A DNA stretch of 64,000 nucleotides from Flavitalea sp966112615 (GCA_966112615.1 CBHWDO010000003.1:186001-250000), one strand, 5' to 3'; counted from the first letter of the stretch, positions 8,230-16,664 are shown. The notes: generated from the sequence alone by a model not told the origin. Numbers and translations are program-made.

Positions 8230-9450
8230 ATGAGGATCATCATTGCGTTAATATTAGGATTTATTGCCAATCAATCAACGGCGCAGGTATTGCCCAATAA
8301 GGTTTACCGCGCGCAGGTGACCAGGCCCGATCAGCAGCAGATCGTTTTCAATTTTGATGTACAGCAGAAGGATGGAAAGCAGGTGCTGTATATCTGGAAT
8401 GGGGATGAAAGGATGCTGGTGGATAATATCAGTGCGGAGAAAGATTCCATCATCATACAACTGCCTTTTTATGAATCATCCTTCAGAGTGAAGAAAGATA
8501 AGTCGGGAAACCTGGATGGAATTTGGATCAAGCGACTGGCCGACCGTGACCAGGTATTGCCGTTCAGGGCACAGGTGAATAATAAGACCAGGTTTGCATC
8601 GAAACAAAAAGCAGCAAAAAATATTGAAGGAAGATGGGCAGTGAAATTCATCAGGGATTCCAGCAGTAGTACGGGCATTGGTGAATTCGAGCAGGAAGGA
8701 AACCGGCTGACCGGAAGTTTCCTGACTTCCTCCGGAGACTATCGATACCTCGAGGGAATCGTGTATGGCGATTCATTGGTGATGAGTGGATTTGATGGAG
8801 GCTTTGCATTGTTGTTCAAAGCAAAGATCGAGGATGATGGAAAGATTGGTGGAGGATATTTGTATTCAGGAGCCGGTGCTCCTTCAAAGTGGGTAGCGGT
8901 GAAAGATGCGAATGCAGCCTTGCCGGATGAATTCGAGCAGACACATTTGCGAGAAGGAGAGAGCGAATTGAACTTTGCGTTTGAAGATCTGAGTGGAAAA
9001 AAGGTGTCGATCAAAGATGAGCGCTTCAAAGGAAAAGTAGTGGTGGTGCAGATATTGGGCTCATGGTGTCCGAACTGTATCGATGAAACCCGCTACCTGA
9101 TGGAGTTGTATGAGAAGTATAATAAGCAGGGACTGGAGATGGTAGCATTGAGTTATGAAAGAACTGCAGAGAAAGATCGTTCCATCGCAGCGCTGAAAAG
9201 GTTGCAGGAGAAGCTGAAGATCCCGTATCCTGTTTTATGGACTGGTGTATCGGTAAGTGATCCGCAGAAGACAGAAAAAACATTACCGCAGATCGATAAT
9301 ATCAAAGTGTTCCCGACCAGTATCATTATTGGGAAGGATGGAAAGGTGAGGAAGATCCATACGGGATTTAGTGGTCCGGGTACGGGGGTGCATTATGTGG
9401 AGCACAAGAGGGTGTTTGAGAGGTTGATGGTGGAGTTGTTGGGGGAGTAG
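8230..9450 (+). CDS. TlpA-like thioredoxin-family protein, exported
   Basis: Predicted 406 residues. A signal peptide (MRIIIALILGFIANQSTAQV) is followed by a roughly 230-residue beta-rich region of the kind found in Bacteroidota TlpA proteins, then a thioredoxin/AhpC-like domain with the active site WCPNC (Trp279, Cys280, Cys283) and the cis-Pro region VFPTSIIIGKDG. It probably acts in the periplasm in thiol-disulfide exchange, for example in cytochrome c or envelope protein maturation. No partner gene is adjacent. A strong hairpin follows the stop. Confidence 0.87.
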   Translation: MRIIIALILGFIANQSTAQVLPNKVYRAQVTRPDQQQIVFNFDVQQKDGKQVLYIWNGDERMLVDNISAEKDSIIIQLPFYESSFRVKKDKSGNLDGIWIKRLADRDQVLPFRAQVNNKTRFASKQKAAKNIEGRWAVKFIRDSSSSTGIGEFEQEGNRLTGSFLTSSGDYRYLEGIVYGDSLVMSGFDGGFALLFKAKIEDDGKIGGGYLYSGAGAPSKWVAVKDANAALPDEFEQTHLREGESELNFAFEDLSGKKVSIKDERFKGKVVVVQILGSWCPNCIDETRYLMELYEKYNKQGLEMVALSYERTAEKDRSIAALKRLQEKLKIPYPVLWTGVSVSDPQKTEKTLPQIDNIKVFPTSIIIGKDGKVRKIHTGFSGPGTGVHYVEHKRVFERLMVELLGE

Positions 9451-9473
9451 TTGTTCTACAATGAAAAATGAAA

Positions 9474-9522
9474 AATGAAAAATGCATTTAGTGGGGTACT
9501 CCGACTAAATGCATTTTTCATT
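9474..9522. terminator. Long perfect hairpin between convergent genes
   Basis: A 19-bp perfect inverted repeat (left arm 9474-9492, right arm 9504-9522) with an 11-base loop lies after the TlpA-like gene and before the convergent DUF3127 gene. Arms are A/T-rich (AATGAAAAATGCATTTAGT and complement), so both strands give an A-run/T-run context. It probably acts as a bidirectional terminator. The left arm overlaps a short tandem of 'aatga aa' words. Confidence 0.65.
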
Positions 9523-9532
9523 AGATAACACC

Positions 9533-9605
9533 ATTCAGCCAGGCCGAAGGCCTGTCAGCCTGGGTTGAACCCGGCGTTCAGCCCGGCCTTCAGCCGTTCT
9601 GCCCG
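9533..9605. repeat. Family 1 hairpin-linker array next to the DUF3127 stop codon
   Basis: Contains AGGCCGAAGGCCT, TCAGCCTGGGTTGAACCCGG and linkers TTCAGCC/GTCAGCC, ending at GTTCTGCCCG directly against the TAA of the minus-strand DUF3127 gene. The linker CTGCCCG is a variant of the usual CAGCCCG. Confidence 0.78.
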
Positions 9606-9980
9606 TTAGAACGGCAGATCATCATAACCGCCGCCATCATTGGATGGGCGATCGATTGGGCCGTTGTATTCGTTGAAGTTTTGTTGTGGAGGCATGCCAC
9701 CAGGAGCAGCTGAACCATCGGCTGGTTCTACTTTCCAGGCTTTCACATCAGTGTACCAGCGACCGTTGTATTCGCGGCTTTCTACGTCAAAACTCACTTT
9801 CACTTTATTGCCAGGTTTCAAAACTGATTCATTGATCTTGTCGCCCCAAACAGAAATACAAACTTTCTTTGGGTACTGTCCCTCAGTTTCCACGATGAAC
9901 TCCTGCTTGCGCCACTGTCCATTCTTTCCTTGTCCTGTTTGCAGGGGTAACAACTGTACCAGGGTTGCGGTCAATTCCAT
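9606..9980 (-). CDS. DUF3127 OB-fold protein, SSB-like acidic tail
   Basis: Predicted 124-residue cytosolic protein. The DUF3127 domain covers about residues 1-85 (TGQGKNGQWRKQEFIVETEG, VCISVWGDKI, EYNGRWYTDVKAWKV). A Gly/Pro/Asn-rich linker leads to the C-terminal tip YDDLPF, which resembles the protein-interaction tail of single-stranded DNA-binding proteins (DDDIPF). A role in nucleic-acid binding with SSB-type partner recruitment is therefore plausible but unproven. A repeat array begins immediately after its TAA. Confidence 0.83.
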   Translation of the reverse strand: MELTATLVQLLPLQTGQGKNGQWRKQEFIVETEGQYPKKVCISVWGDKINESVLKPGNKVKVSFDVESREYNGRWYTDVKAWKVEPADGSAAPGGMPPQQNFNEYNGPIDRPSNDGGGYDDLPF

Positions 9981-10025
9981 TGACTAAAAATTTGCGCTAA
10001 AGTAAGGATTTCATGGGGAAGTTTG

Positions 10026-10223
10026 TTTCACGCAGAGTCGCCGCCTGCGGCGGCTGCGCAAAGGAGCAAAGGGCGCAGAGGACGGATGCTTCGCATCCGA
10101 AAGATATGCTATCATTCACTCCTTTGCGAACTTTGCCACTTTGCGAGCTGCCAGTAGGCAGCGGCTTTGCGTGAAACCTCTGCTCCTCCGCGTCCTCTGC
10201 GTGAAATAAACCTCTGCGTGAAA
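10026..10223. repeat. Family 2 repeat, complete mirrored copy
   Basis: Bounded on the left by TTTCACGCAGAG and on the right by CTCTGCGTGAAA, with a second CCTCTGCGTGAAATA just after. Inside are variable hairpins CGCCGCCTGCGGCGGC and GGATGCTTCGCATCC and a second variant pair near 10150 (CTGCCAGTAGGCAG). The 200-bp inverted layout looks like a small non-coding element or a large RNA hairpin. It fills the gap between the divergent DUF3127 and UbiD genes. A 'cattttacatttttcatttttccat'-type A/T microrepeat follows at about 10236-10260. Confidence 0.75.
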
Positions 10224-10296
10224 TATTCCCTCAAGCATTTTACATTTTTCATTTTCCATCCCTCCCTGACCTACTTTTGCATCACAACCGAAAATC

Positions 10297-12093
10297 ATGT
10301 CATATCGTTCCCTAGAAGAATGTCTAATTGATCTTGAAAAAAACGGGCAGCTTGTGCGCATTAAAGAAGAAGTGGATCCATACCTCGAGATGGCCGCTAT
10401 TCACCTGCGCGTATACGAAATGCAGGGACCCGCACTTCTCTTCGAAAACGTGAAGGGTAGCCGCTTTCGCGCTGCTTCAAACATCTTTGGAACACTCGAT
10501 CGAAGCCGTTTCATCTTCAGGGATACCCTCAAAAAAGTTCAGCAGATCATTCAACTTAAAAATGATCCGATCAAAGCAATCAAAAGCCCGATCGTCAATG
10601 CCGGGGCCGGACTCGCTGCTATCAAAGCACTACCGCTGAAGAACCCGATGAACAAGCCGGTCATGTACCAGCAGATAAAGATCTCCGACATTCCGCAGAT
10701 CCAGCACTGGCCAATGGATGGCGGCGCTTTCGTGACGCTTCCGCAAGTGTATACCGAAGACATCGATCAACCCGGGATCATGAAATCCAACCTGGGTATG
10801 TATCGCATCCAGTTATCGGGCAATGATTATGTGCAGGATAAAGAGATCGGTCTGCATTATCAACTGCATCGCGGCATTGGTGTTCATCAAACCAAAGCAA
10901 ACAGGAAGGGACAACCTCTGAAAGTTTCCGTATTTGCAGGTGGACCTCCTTCGCATACGGTATCGGCTGTCATGCCCTTGCCGGAAGGCATCAGCGAAAT
11001 GACATTCGCCGGAGTGTTGGGTGGAAGAAGGTTTCGATATACTTATGATGATGGCTTCGCGATCAGTACCGATGCGGATTTCGTGATCACGGGTGAAGTT
11101 TATCCTGGCGAGAACAAGCCTGAAGGCCCCTTTGGTGATCATCTGGGTTATTATAGTCTTACGCATCCATTCCCATTGATGCGCGTGCATAAAGTATTTG
11201 CGAGAAAGAATGCGATCTGGCCATTCACGGTGGTTGGTCGTCCGCCGCAGGAAGATACCAGTTTTGGGCAGTTGATCCATGAGATGACTGGCGATGCAAT
11301 CCCTGCAGAAATTCCCGGTGTGAAAGAAGTGCATGCGGTGGATGCGGCAGGAGTGCATCCATTGTTGCTGGCCATCGGAAGCGAGCGATATACACCATAT
11401 TTGAAAACAAAGCAGCCAGCTGAATTACTCACCATCGCGAATCATATTTTAGGAACAGGACAATTGAGTCTCGCGAAATTTCTATTCATCACTGCCGACG
11501 ATACCAATCAACTCAGCACGCATCATGAACAGGAATTTTTTGAATATATGTTGAAGCGGATCGTGTTGCAACGCGATGTGCATTTTTATACTAACACGAC
11601 GATCGATACACTGGATTATTCCGGAACAGGATTGAACAGTGGAAGTAAGGTAGTTTTTGCGGCGTATGGAGATGAGGTGCGCGAGCTCGCTACTGAAGTT
11701 CCTTCGGTGCTAATGGAAAATGGAAAATGTAAAATGGTGATGCCGGGAGTTGTGGCGATGGAGTTTTCATCTTTCGATGAGATCAATGAAAAATTGAAAA
11801 TGAAAAATGATAAGCTCAATGGTGTTCCGATTATAGTTTGGTGTGATGATGCAGAATTCACGGGTGCGAGTATGCGTAATTTCTTATGGGTGACGTTCAC
11901 GCGATGTAACCCATCTCATGATATTTATGGAATTGATTCCTTTGTTGAGCACAAGCATTGGGGATGTAATGGTCCGCTGGTGATTGATGCAAGAAGAAAA
12001 CCGCATCATGCGCCGCCGGTTGAAGTAGATCCAGCAATAGAGAAAAAGGTCGACCGGTTTTTCCAGAAAGGCGGAGTGCTCCACGCAGGCTGA
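10297..12093 (+). CDS. UbiD-family (de)carboxylase
   Basis: Predicted 598 residues with UbiD hallmarks: the N-terminal SLEECLIDLEKNGQLVRIKE, DIPQIQHWPMDGGAFVTLPQ, NLGMYRIQLSGND, the conserved EVYPGENKPEGPFGDHLGYY region, and DAVNPSHD-type C-terminal motif (TRCNPSHDIYGID). UbiD enzymes use prenylated FMN to decarboxylate aromatic acids; in Bacteroidota they commonly serve quinone synthesis, but no UbiX or quinone gene is adjacent. Residues about 473-510 contain Met/Lys/Asn-rich stretches (LMENGKCKM, KLKMKNDKL) that look like microrepeat DNA read in frame. The last residues and stop (HAG, then TGA in GGCTGAC) coincide with the start of a family 1 array. Confidence 0.9.
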   Translation: MSYRSLEECLIDLEKNGQLVRIKEEVDPYLEMAAIHLRVYEMQGPALLFENVKGSRFRAASNIFGTLDRSRFIFRDTLKKVQQIIQLKNDPIKAIKSPIVNAGAGLAAIKALPLKNPMNKPVMYQQIKISDIPQIQHWPMDGGAFVTLPQVYTEDIDQPGIMKSNLGMYRIQLSGNDYVQDKEIGLHYQLHRGIGVHQTKANRKGQPLKVSVFAGGPPSHTVSAVMPLPEGISEMTFAGVLGGRRFRYTYDDGFAISTDADFVITGEVYPGENKPEGPFGDHLGYYSLTHPFPLMRVHKVFARKNAIWPFTVVGRPPQEDTSFGQLIHEMTGDAIPAEIPGVKEVHAVDAAGVHPLLLAIGSERYTPYLKTKQPAELLTIANHILGTGQLSLAKFLFITADDTNQLSTHHEQEFFEYMLKRIVLQRDVHFYTNTTIDTLDYSGTGLNSGSKVVFAAYGDEVRELATEVPSVLMENGKCKMVMPGVVAMEFSSFDEINEKLKMKNDKLNGVPIIVWCDDAEFTGASMRNFLWVTFTRCNPSHDIYGIDSFVEHKHWGCNGPLVIDARRKPHHAPPVEVDPAIEKKVDRFFQKGGVLHAG

Positions 12094-12465
12094 CAGGCCC
12101 AAAGGGACTGGCTGAATGCACTGGGCTGAACGAGCGCCGAAGGCGGTCGGGCTGACCAGAAATGTAGCACCCTATTTCACGCAAAGCCGCTGCCTATCGG
12201 CAGCTAGCAAAGGAGCAAAGTTCGCAAAGGAAGGAATGGTAGCCCGTTCATCGGATGCAAAGCATCCGTCCTTTGCGAGCTCTGCTCCTTTGCGCAGCCA
12301 CCGAAGGTGGCGGCTCTGCGTGAAATAAGACTCTGCGTGAAAAAAATTCTGCGTGAAATAAGGCTCTGCGTGAAAAGCAATCTACCTCCCGTTCAGCCTG
12401 ACCGCCTTCGGCGTTCGTTCAGCCCGGTGCATTCAGCCAGCCCCTTCGGGTCTGTCAGCCTGCGA
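12088..12465. repeat. Composite repeat: family 1 - family 2 - family 1
   Basis: Family 1 units (12088-12160) include GCGCCGAAGGCGGT; a mirrored family 2 copy follows (about 12176-12378, TTTCACGCAAAG to repeated CTGCGTGAAA) with hairpins GCTGCCTATCGGCAGC, GGATGCAAAGCATCC and GCCACCGAAGGTGGC; then reverse-oriented family 1 units (12388-12463) with GCCTTCGGCG and CCCCTTCGGG. The whole block is flanked by genes pointing at it (UbiD and RMD1 family) and supplies the stop codons of both. Open frames inside it are repeat translations. Confidence 0.83.
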
Positions 12466-13234
12466 GCTTCTCCACAAACAAATTCACCACTTCCACTAAA
12501 ATCAATATGATAATGATCCACTCCAGGAAAACACTGTTGCGGTGTTGCATGATATCCTTGAATAGGTCGAGGTTTTCCTTCACGATTCCCAGGTTCTCCT
12601 CAATACTCCGAAACCTTTCCTGCAGATCAAAAGTTTTCTTCAACCCAACATCCACCTTATTCAACTGCTCATCTTCCCAGGTCTCATCCGGAGAATCGAA
12701 AATGTAGAGATTCTCGGAGATGCGGTTCTTCAGGTTCAAGGTCTTTCCGATATACTTTCGAAGATTCACGCCGGAGATAAACAGCTTGCCGCGCTTCTCA
12801 AGCGACAAAGTATGCTGGTTCGTTTCTTCCATCAACCTGAATGCCTGCTCACTGTAATAATCGAGTGCAACGGATTGCGAAACATTCAGCATGATCAACC
12901 GGATCGTTTCAATATTCGAATCCTTTATCTGGATGCGGTTGAAGCCGAAATTATTGTTTGGAGCATTGGTCTCCACTTCAAATTCTTCACTTAATTTCTC
13001 CGGTAAAATATTGCGGCAATAAGGAAAAAGTTTCTTGATCAGCACATCCACTTCTTCATCCTTATAATTACAAAAGCAAACGATCCCATAGCGAAACACA
13101 TAGAGATAGGTGCCCTGCCCGGTGATATAGAACACTTCATGCGTATCATAGCTATGCGGCTGCATACCTACACTCGTTCGGAAGGCTTTGATATCGATGC
13201 TTTCAGCGATCTGGTATGATAGAATTTTGAACAT
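12455..13234 (-). CDS. RMD1/DUF155-family protein with C-terminal membrane helix
   Basis: Predicted 259 residues starting MFKILSYQIAES. The DUF155 (RMD1) domain spans roughly residues 30-210 (YLYVFRYGIVCFCNYKDEEV, then SVALDYYSEQAFRLMEET). A short coiled region (LQERFRSIEENLGIVKENLD) precedes a single C-terminal transmembrane segment (EWIIIILILVEVVNLFV), as in yeast and bacterial relatives. The family's molecular role is unknown. The start at 13234 avoids overlap with the upstream toxin gene. The terminal LAG and TGA come from the adjacent repeat array. Confidence 0.82.
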   Translation of the reverse strand: MFKILSYQIAESIDIKAFRTSVGMQPHSYDTHEVFYITGQGTYLYVFRYGIVCFCNYKDEEVDVLIKKLFPYCRNILPEKLSEEFEVETNAPNNNFGFNRIQIKDSNIETIRLIMLNVSQSVALDYYSEQAFRLMEETNQHTLSLEKRGKLFISGVNLRKYIGKTLNLKNRISENLYIFDSPDETWEDEQLNKVDVGLKKTFDLQERFRSIEENLGIVKENLDLFKDIMQHRNSVFLEWIIIILILVEVVNLFVEKLAG

Positions 13235-13253
13235 GGGGGACAATGTAAAATGA

Positions 13254-13703
13254 TCAATGAAAAATTCGTGCATCAAAGGGAAAGGGTTCAACGGATTCCA
13301 GTTTTATTTTGCTGAAATCTTTATGGGCAGGAGTCAATAAAAGATTTTGCTCCTGTGGAATGATAGCGGAGGGTACTGATAATACAGCTGATCTTCCTTC
13401 AGAGATCCATTGATCTCCTAAATTTCTCGTGTAAGGATATTGCTCATATTCGTTCCAACCTGGCTTTAAATCTTTTATTGAAATCCTGTCAATTTTAAGA
13501 GTGTCCGGTATGTTAATCAACATTACTTTGAAAATTTCAGACAATCCAAGGTTTGTTCGATGTACAATGTTTTCGAGACAGGCCAGTGATCTTGACGATG
13601 CTGTATAGATCATAGGAACATCTTTTGAATTCCACCTCGCTGCATTTCCTGAAGCAACCAGTGAACCGGAATATTTCTCCAATGTGATTCGATACACTAT
13701 CAT
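13254..13703 (-). CDS. RES-domain toxin (NAD+-degrading type), type II toxin-antitoxin
   Basis: Predicted 149-residue protein with the RES arginine, glutamate and serine: Arg23 in NAARWNS, Glu44 in CLENIVH and the serine of SVPSAIIP (about 112). RES toxins deplete NAD+ by phosphorolysis or hydrolysis and are held in check by an Xre/ParS-type antitoxin encoded upstream. Here the start overlaps the antitoxin stop by one base (TGATG), the normal arrangement. Length is close to that of known members, so it is probably intact. Confidence 0.88.
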   Translation of the reverse strand: MIVYRITLEKYSGSLVASGNAARWNSKDVPMIYTASSRSLACLENIVHRTNLGLSEIFKVMLINIPDTLKIDRISIKDLKPGWNEYEQYPYTRNLGDQWISEGRSAVLSVPSAIIPQEQNLLLTPAHKDFSKIKLESVEPFPFDARIFH

Positions 13704-14143
13704 CAGGCCAAGTCTCCGTATTCAATTCTTACCAGTTCTTCCATGACCAGTTCAATGCCGGTGATGGTATCCAATAACATCAAGGGCTGCCTGTTTCCTA
13801 AACCAAATGCCGGTCTGACAAGCCATTCAGAAAATGCATCGCCTGATCCAAATACGCTGATACCTTTTTTATACAACCTGAAAAGATGCAGGATCTTTTC
13901 ACTGGTGGTACTATCGAGTAATTGTTTTTTATCCAGGTAGTTTTGAAAGGTCTTCATGCTTTTGTTCAAAGCAGTTTCCATGTCGGCAGGGGATAAGCCG
14001 GAAACGCTGGCCAGGTCGAATGCTGCTTCGGCCGACAAGCCTTTTCTTGCCTTATTGAACAGGGCGATCTTATCCTGGTAATAAGATTCGTACCGGTTCA
14101 GTACCGCATTGCGCCTGGATTCTTTGGTAACGACTTCCTTCAT
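13703..14143 (-). CDS. Xre/MbcA/ParS-type antitoxin (DUF2384) of the RES system
   Basis: Predicted 146 residues. The N-terminal part (EAAFDLASVSGLSPADMETAL) is the helix-turn-helix-like region; the C-terminal half carries the DUF2384 toxin-binding domain (ISVFGSGDAFSEWLVRPAFG and LLDTITGIELVMEELVRIEYG). It should neutralise the RES toxin directly downstream and repress the shared promoter. A dyad just upstream (14177-14200) is a candidate site. Confidence 0.86.
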   Translation of the reverse strand: MKEVVTKESRRNAVLNRYESYYQDKIALFNKARKGLSAEAAFDLASVSGLSPADMETALNKSMKTFQNYLDKKQLLDSTTSEKILHLFRLYKKGISVFGSGDAFSEWLVRPAFGLGNRQPLMLLDTITGIELVMEELVRIEYGDLA

Positions 14144-14176
14144 GATGTTTGGCTTATCTACAATTTATAGAAAAAA

Positions 14177-14200
14177 TTCTAGAAATTCCAGAAAAATTTC
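14177..14200. promoter_or_regulatory. Dyad-rich operator candidate upstream of the toxin-antitoxin pair
   Basis: TTCTAGAA (14177-14184) is a palindrome, and GAAATT (14182-14187) pairs with AATTTC (14195-14200). The site lies 34 bp before the antitoxin start, in the divergent gap to the gamma-glutamyltransferase gene. Type II antitoxins usually bind such dyads. Assigned only by position and symmetry. Confidence 0.3.
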
Positions 14201-14292
14201 CCGAAGCAGTAGGAATTAAAATTTTCCCGCCGCATCATTTTCATCAACCAGCCCCTAACTTTAATGTTGTACTGCCAAACTACATTACTGCC

Positions 14293-16131
14293 ATGAGAAA
14301 AATATTTGTCCCTATTTTCCTATTGTTGTCAATTCATACCATCGCACAGCAAACACAGAAACCCCCATTACACGGAAAGAACTGGATGGCCATCACCGGG
14401 AAGCCGCTTGCAGCAACGGCCGGTGCCATGATCTTCTCGAAAGGAGGCAATGCCATTGATGCATCCTGCGCGATGCTGGCCGCCACCTGTACTATGTGGG
14501 ATGTATTGAGCTGGGGCGGGGAAACCCAGGCGCTGATCTATCATCCCAAAACAAAAAAAGTTATTGCCATCAACGCATTGGGCATTGCGCCAACCGGTGC
14601 GACGCCTGAATTTTTCAAGAGCAAGGGATATGCATTTCCGCCGGAGTATGGTCCGCTGGCTGCAGTAACGCCGGGTACTCCGGGTGGACTGATGTTCATG
14701 TTGGCAGAATATGGAACGATGAGTTTGAAGGAAGTGCTGGAACCCGCGATGCAATTGGCTGCGGGATACCCGATCGATGCGGAGACGGCGAACAGCATTG
14801 AGCGACAGAAAAAGCGCATCAAGGAATGGCCTTATTCCAAGTCGGTTTTCCTTCCGCATTTGGGGGAAGAAAGAGAGGCGCCCAAAGCTGGAGAGATTTT
14901 CGTGCAGAAAGATTTGCTGGCCACTTTGCAAAAACTGGTAGATGCCGAGCAGGCAGCGCTGAAAAAGAAGAAGTCGCGCAAAGAAGCCATCATGGCGGCT
15001 TACGAGCGTTTTTACAAAGGAGATATAGCTCAGGAGTTTGTAGCTGGGAGTTCGGAGCAGGGTGGGATCATCACAATGGAAGATATGGCGAAATGGAAAC
15101 CATTGGTTGAGGAGCCGTTGATGTCGACCTACAAAGGAATTGAAGTGTACAAACTGGCGCAGTGGACCCAGGGACCGTCGATGTTGCAGGCCCTGAACAT
15201 CCTGGAGAATTTTGATCTGAAGGGGATGGGATACAATTCCGCACGCTATATCAATACGGTGTACCAGGCGATGAGTCTCGCGTTTGCCGACCGTGACTTT
15301 TATTATGGCGATCCATATGTAGCGCCTGAAGAACCCATCAAAGGCTTGCTCAGCAAGGATTACGCGAAAGAACGTGCGAAGCTGATTATGGATGATAAGA
15401 ATAATGCTGCGATCAGGGCAGGAGATCCCTATCCATTCGAAGGCAAGAGCAATCCCTATGCGCAATACATGGAGAAGCAGGTCGCGAAGCTCGAGAAATT
15501 GCCGATCGATGATGAGTATAATGATCGTTTATGGCGTGGCACCACAACGGTGGAAGCGGCCGATAAGGAAGGCTGGATCGTATCGATCGTTCCCAGTGGC
15601 GGCTGGATCCCAGCGACCATTGCCGGCAAGACCGGGATCGGGATGAGTCAGAGGATGCAAAGTTTCGTACTCGATTCAGCGATCAATCCATTCAATGTGG
15701 TAGCGCCGGGTAAGCGACCAAGGGTAACGCTCACGCCAACGATCGCGATGAAAGATGGCAAGCCCTTCATGAGTTTCGGCGTACAGGGCGGCGACACCCA
15801 GGATCAGAACCTCTTACAATTTTTCTTGAATGTAGTTGAGTTCGGCATGACCGTACAGGAAGCCACCGAAGCCGCGAACTTCAACACCAACCAGCTTTGG
15901 CTCTCCCTCGGCGGAACGAAGATCGAAGACCGCAAGCCAAGGCCAGGCAGTATTGTATTGAATGATAAAACGCCTGAGTGGGTAAGAAAGGAATTGCGCC
16001 GCATGGGATATCAAATGACTTTCGATGACAGAACGAGTGGTCCGATCAATGCGATCCTATTTGATTGGGAGCATGGAAGTTTTTGGGGAGGAAGTTCGAA
16101 TCATGGAGAGGATTATGGGGTGGGGTGGTAG
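14293..16131 (+). CDS. Gamma-glutamyltransferase-family protein, exported
   Basis: Predicted 612 residues beginning with a signal peptide (MRKIFVPIFLLLSIHTIAQQ). The N-terminal half has the family's GGNAIDASCAML motif; the autocatalytic cleavage threonine that becomes the nucleophile of the small subunit is Thr417 in WRGTTTVEAAD. The small subunit continues with RPRVTLTPTIAMKDGKP and FGVQGGDTQDQNLLQ. These enzymes hydrolyse or transfer gamma-glutamyl groups in the periplasm; this subgroup (VEAADKEG instead of the HYSVVDKDG-like sequence) may prefer other substrates. ATG 14293 is chosen for the signal peptide; the frame is open from 14149. Confidence 0.88.
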   Translation: MRKIFVPIFLLLSIHTIAQQTQKPPLHGKNWMAITGKPLAATAGAMIFSKGGNAIDASCAMLAATCTMWDVLSWGGETQALIYHPKTKKVIAINALGIAPTGATPEFFKSKGYAFPPEYGPLAAVTPGTPGGLMFMLAEYGTMSLKEVLEPAMQLAAGYPIDAETANSIERQKKRIKEWPYSKSVFLPHLGEEREAPKAGEIFVQKDLLATLQKLVDAEQAALKKKKSRKEAIMAAYERFYKGDIAQEFVAGSSEQGGIITMEDMAKWKPLVEEPLMSTYKGIEVYKLAQWTQGPSMLQALNILENFDLKGMGYNSARYINTVYQAMSLAFADRDFYYGDPYVAPEEPIKGLLSKDYAKERAKLIMDDKNNAAIRAGDPYPFEGKSNPYAQYMEKQVAKLEKLPIDDEYNDRLWRGTTTVEAADKEGWIVSIVPSGGWIPATIAGKTGIGMSQRMQSFVLDSAINPFNVVAPGKRPRVTLTPTIAMKDGKPFMSFGVQGGDTQDQNLLQFFLNVVEFGMTVQEATEAANFNTNQLWLSLGGTKIEDRKPRPGSIVLNDKTPEWVRKELRRMGYQMTFDDRTSGPINAILFDWEHGSFWGGSSNHGEDYGVGW

Positions 16132-16145
16132 GACTTGGTTTGGTA

Positions 16146-16178
16146 CCAGAGGGTCGCAAGTTCGAATCGTCTCTTCCT
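16146..16178 (+). other. tRNA 3'-end-like fragment, possible attachment-site remnant
   Basis: The stretch AGGGTCGCAAGTTCGAATC resembles a variable loop plus T-arm (loop TTCGAAT), but the bases after the loop (CGTCTC) do not pair with those before it, no acceptor stem and no 5' half is present, so it is not a working tRNA. It sits exactly where ordinary chromosome gives way to the AT-richer island with recombinase debris, as expected for an old integration scar. No matching second copy was found near the right edge of the island. Confidence 0.3.
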
Positions 16179-16269
16179 AAATGAATTGAACGATGTGGCA
16201 TTTGTACCACCTTGTTCATTTTATATCTTCATTTGAAAGACTGTTAAGTTGTGCCTTTACGGAAGAAAC

Positions 16270-16559
16270 TCAATTTGTTTTTTCGGTTCGAAATGCCTCA
16301 TTTTTGATGCAATAGGTAGTTCCTGAGTAGAATACCAGTTTTTGAAAGTTTTCTTTCAATTTGACAGGGCTGTAATTCCATCCTGTAGCGACTTGAGAAG
16401 AAAAAGTGATCACATTTTCCAGAAAGTTTTCAGGTTCGAACTACTCCCAGAGCAACTTCCCGCCAATTCTTCAATTGCTTTGCGTTGCCAATCCAGACTT
16501 AAATTTTTATCATGTTGCTCCTTGGATGAAAGACGGGTGTATACCACCGCTTTTTTTAA
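16270..16559 (-). pseudogene. Serine recombinase relic (internal deletion and frameshift)
   Basis: The minus strand encodes the N-terminus of a large serine recombinase (KKAVVYTRLSSKEQHDKNLS, then LDWQRKAIEELA), including the catalytic-serine region YTRLSS. The frame then breaks near 16440 and, one frame over, the C-terminal part of the same family appears (FLENVITFSSQVATGWNYSP, then QKLVFYSGTTYC), ending at the stop 16270-16272. Several hundred residues between them are missing. No start codon remains at the expected place. This is a decayed integrase, probably of the element that brought the adjacent defence genes. Confidence 0.72.
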
Positions 16560-16664
16560 CTTCAGTAAAATAATTAGGACGCTCAGGATAAGCCAATAAT
16601 ATTGCATATGTCATTGGGGCTACATTGAATTGGCCGATATAATATTTTTCAGATTACCCAAACA

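Noticed and set aside
10813..11358. 181-residue open frame on the minus strand
   Set aside because: Shadow of the UbiD gene; no motif and codon use typical of an antisense frame.
12116..12510. Two small open frames inside the composite repeat
   Set aside because: They translate the family 1 and family 2 repeats; the same kind of frames appear in every copy.
14368..15465. 365-residue open frame on the minus strand
   Set aside because: It lies wholly opposite the well-supported gamma-glutamyltransferase gene, has low-complexity Arg/His/Leu-rich content and no recognisable motif.
16146..16178. Functional tRNA gene
   Set aside because: Only a T-arm-like fragment is present; stem bases do not pair and no 5' half or anticodon arm can be drawn.
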